Below, in pieces: positions 62,752 through 64,000 of a stretch of 64,000 nt of DNA; position 1 is the stretch's first letter, and the number at the start of each line of letters is the position of its first letter. The stretch lies in NCBI RefSeq assembly GCF_003086295.3, contig NC_092051.1:19277940-19341939 (forward strand), in the 5' to 3' direction. The position numbers were made by a program, and so were the translations under genes. The notes under the pieces are model-generated. The model worked only from the letters and a program-made list of their open reading frames with translations, had not been told where the DNA came from and made no database searches. Source of the DNA: Arachis hypogaea (Eukaryota > Streptophyta > Magnoliopsida > Fabales > Fabaceae).

Positions 62752-64000
62752 GTGGCGACGGTACATGCCGACCATAAGGAAGCCAGACAATGCTACAACG
62801 CAAGTTTGAAGAACATCACAAAGGAGACCATTCCGAGAATCCATTCTGTATACAACTCGGAAAACATTCCCACCTTGACCAAAATGGACCCTAGAGACAA
62901 CAACAGTCGCTCCATCCCAACGGACGACCTAGAAAAGGTACAATTGGGTGAAATAAATCAATATACTAACATCGGTTCGGCTTTCTCTGCAGGAACAAGA
63001 CAAAACCTGAAAGGCATATTGAAGGCTAATGCCGACCTGTTTGCATAGACCCTTGCTGACATGCCAGGAATCGACCCGAACTTCATATGCCACAAGCTAG
63101 CAGTCAACCCTAACACCCGACCTATAAGGCAAAAGAAACGAAATCTGGGCACAGAAAGAAGAAATGCAGCAGCGGCGGAAACGCAGAAATTACTGGATGC
63201 ATGTTTCATCCGAGAAATCCGCTTTTCCTCATGGCTAGCAAACGTGGTCATGGTTAAGAAGAGCTCGGGAAAATGGTGAATGTGCATAGATTTCACAGAT
63301 CTGAACGAGGCCTGCCCGAAGGATTCCTACCCGCTGTCGAACATTGACAGGCTAGTAGACGACACCTCTGGATACCAAGTCCTGAGTTTCATGGATGCCT
63401 ACTCTGGATACAACCAGATACAAATGCAACCAGACAATAAGGATAAGACAGCGTTTGTACTGACCAAGGTAATTTTTGCTATAAGGTAATGCCTTTCAGA
63501 CTAAAAAATGTAGGAGCAACTTATCAGAGACTGATGGACAAAATCTTTAAAAATCAACTCGGACGAAACATTGAAATATACGTCGACGATATGGTCGTCA
63601 AGTCAAGTTTAGAGAAACAGCACGAAGCCGACCTTCAGGAGATTTTTCAACAACTCTAAAGATACAACATGAGGCTGAACCCAGAAAAATGCGGATTTGG
63701 TGTATAGAAAGGCAAATTTCTAGGATTTATGCTCACAAACAGAGGCATAAAGGCCAGTCCCGACAAATGCTAAGCCATACTAAACATGCAGTATCAAAAG
63801 ACAGTTAAGGAAGTACAACGTCTCACAGGTTACTTAGCCGCCCTATCCAGATTCTTACCAGCTGCAGGCACCAAATCCTATCATTTCTTCAAAACCATGA
63901 AGAAGTCGGACAAGTTTGTTTGGACAGAAGATTGCGAAAGGCCTTTTCCAAATTCAAACATATCCTGGGATCACCACCTATACTTAAGAAACCGAAACAA
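62752..64000 (+). pseudogene. Gypsy reverse transcriptase, second element, truncated by window end
   Basis: The frame 62752-63048 is the linker to RT (ATVHADHKEARQCYNASL). RT motifs are ACFIREIRFSSWLANVVMVK, CIDFTDLNEACPKDSYPLSN, FMDAYSGYNQIQM, then after a frameshift (about 63475) RLKNVGATYQRLMDKIF, the catalytic IEIYVDDMVVK and GKFLGFMLTNRGIKASPDKC. Stops at 63279, 63657, 63705 and 63771 show decay. The sequence continues towards RNase H at the window edge. Confidence 0.75.

Overview
The window looks like nuclear DNA of a legume, most probably Arachis (peanut). It is AT-rich with intron-containing genes, plant-type TATA boxes and plant retrotransposon families. LTR and MITE sequences resemble, from memory, abundant Arachis repeats (FIDEL-type LTRs, Mutator-type MITEs). 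No search was run, so the genus is an inference. Only one host gene family is present: a tandem array of aldo-keto reductases (AKR) on the minus strand. Almost everything else is transposable elements, many delimited here by terminal repeats and exact target-site duplications (TSDs).

Layout. 1-3.3 kb: a minus-strand LTR piece, then a solo LTR (TSD GCTGG). 3.27-7.31 kb: a non-autonomous CACTA element (TSD ATG) carrying a fragment of a RIC1-like gene and a scrap of LINE zinc-finger sequence. 7.3-10.9 kb: low-complexity repeats, a 487-bp TIR element with a 10-bp TSD, and telomere-like degenerate repeats. 10.9-13.1 kb: AKR copy 1, seven exons, intact. 13.3-15.8 kb: several MITEs and a tRNA-type SINE. 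15.98-29.40 kb: AKR copy 2. All seven exons are open with canonical splice sites, but intron 4 is about 11.7 kb long because it holds a fold-back element, a Tourist MITE with a SINE, and a 6.8-kb element that is mostly one 5.4-kb near-perfect palindrome. 31.4-32.3 kb: a plant-mobile-domain pseudogene. 32.6-40.7 kb: AKR copy 3, reduced to parts of exons 3, 2 and 1, separated by a Ty1/copia element and nested TIR elements. 41.2-43.0 kb: a hAT-like element containing a Mutator-like one. 43.3-49.5 kb: a full-length LINE (17-bp TSD). 49.8-59.6 kb: a Ty3/gypsy element on the minus strand with a plus-strand accessory ORF between integrase and its 3' LTR. 60.9-64.0 kb: a second Ty3/gypsy element on the plus strand, cut by the window end.

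How it fits together. The ancestral locus was a run of three AKR genes in the same orientation. Copy 1 escaped insertion. Copy 2 kept its coding capacity because the insertions fell in an intron. Copy 3 was destroyed. At least six elements share 9-bp TSDs and long inverted ends (Mutator-like), yet no Mutator transposase gene is visible, so they must have been mobilised in trans. The most unusual objects are the giant palindromic element at 19301-26083, whose terminal 1411 bp is also tandemly duplicated, and the host gene that contains it. No tRNA or rRNA gene, CRISPR array or bacterial-type operon was seen.
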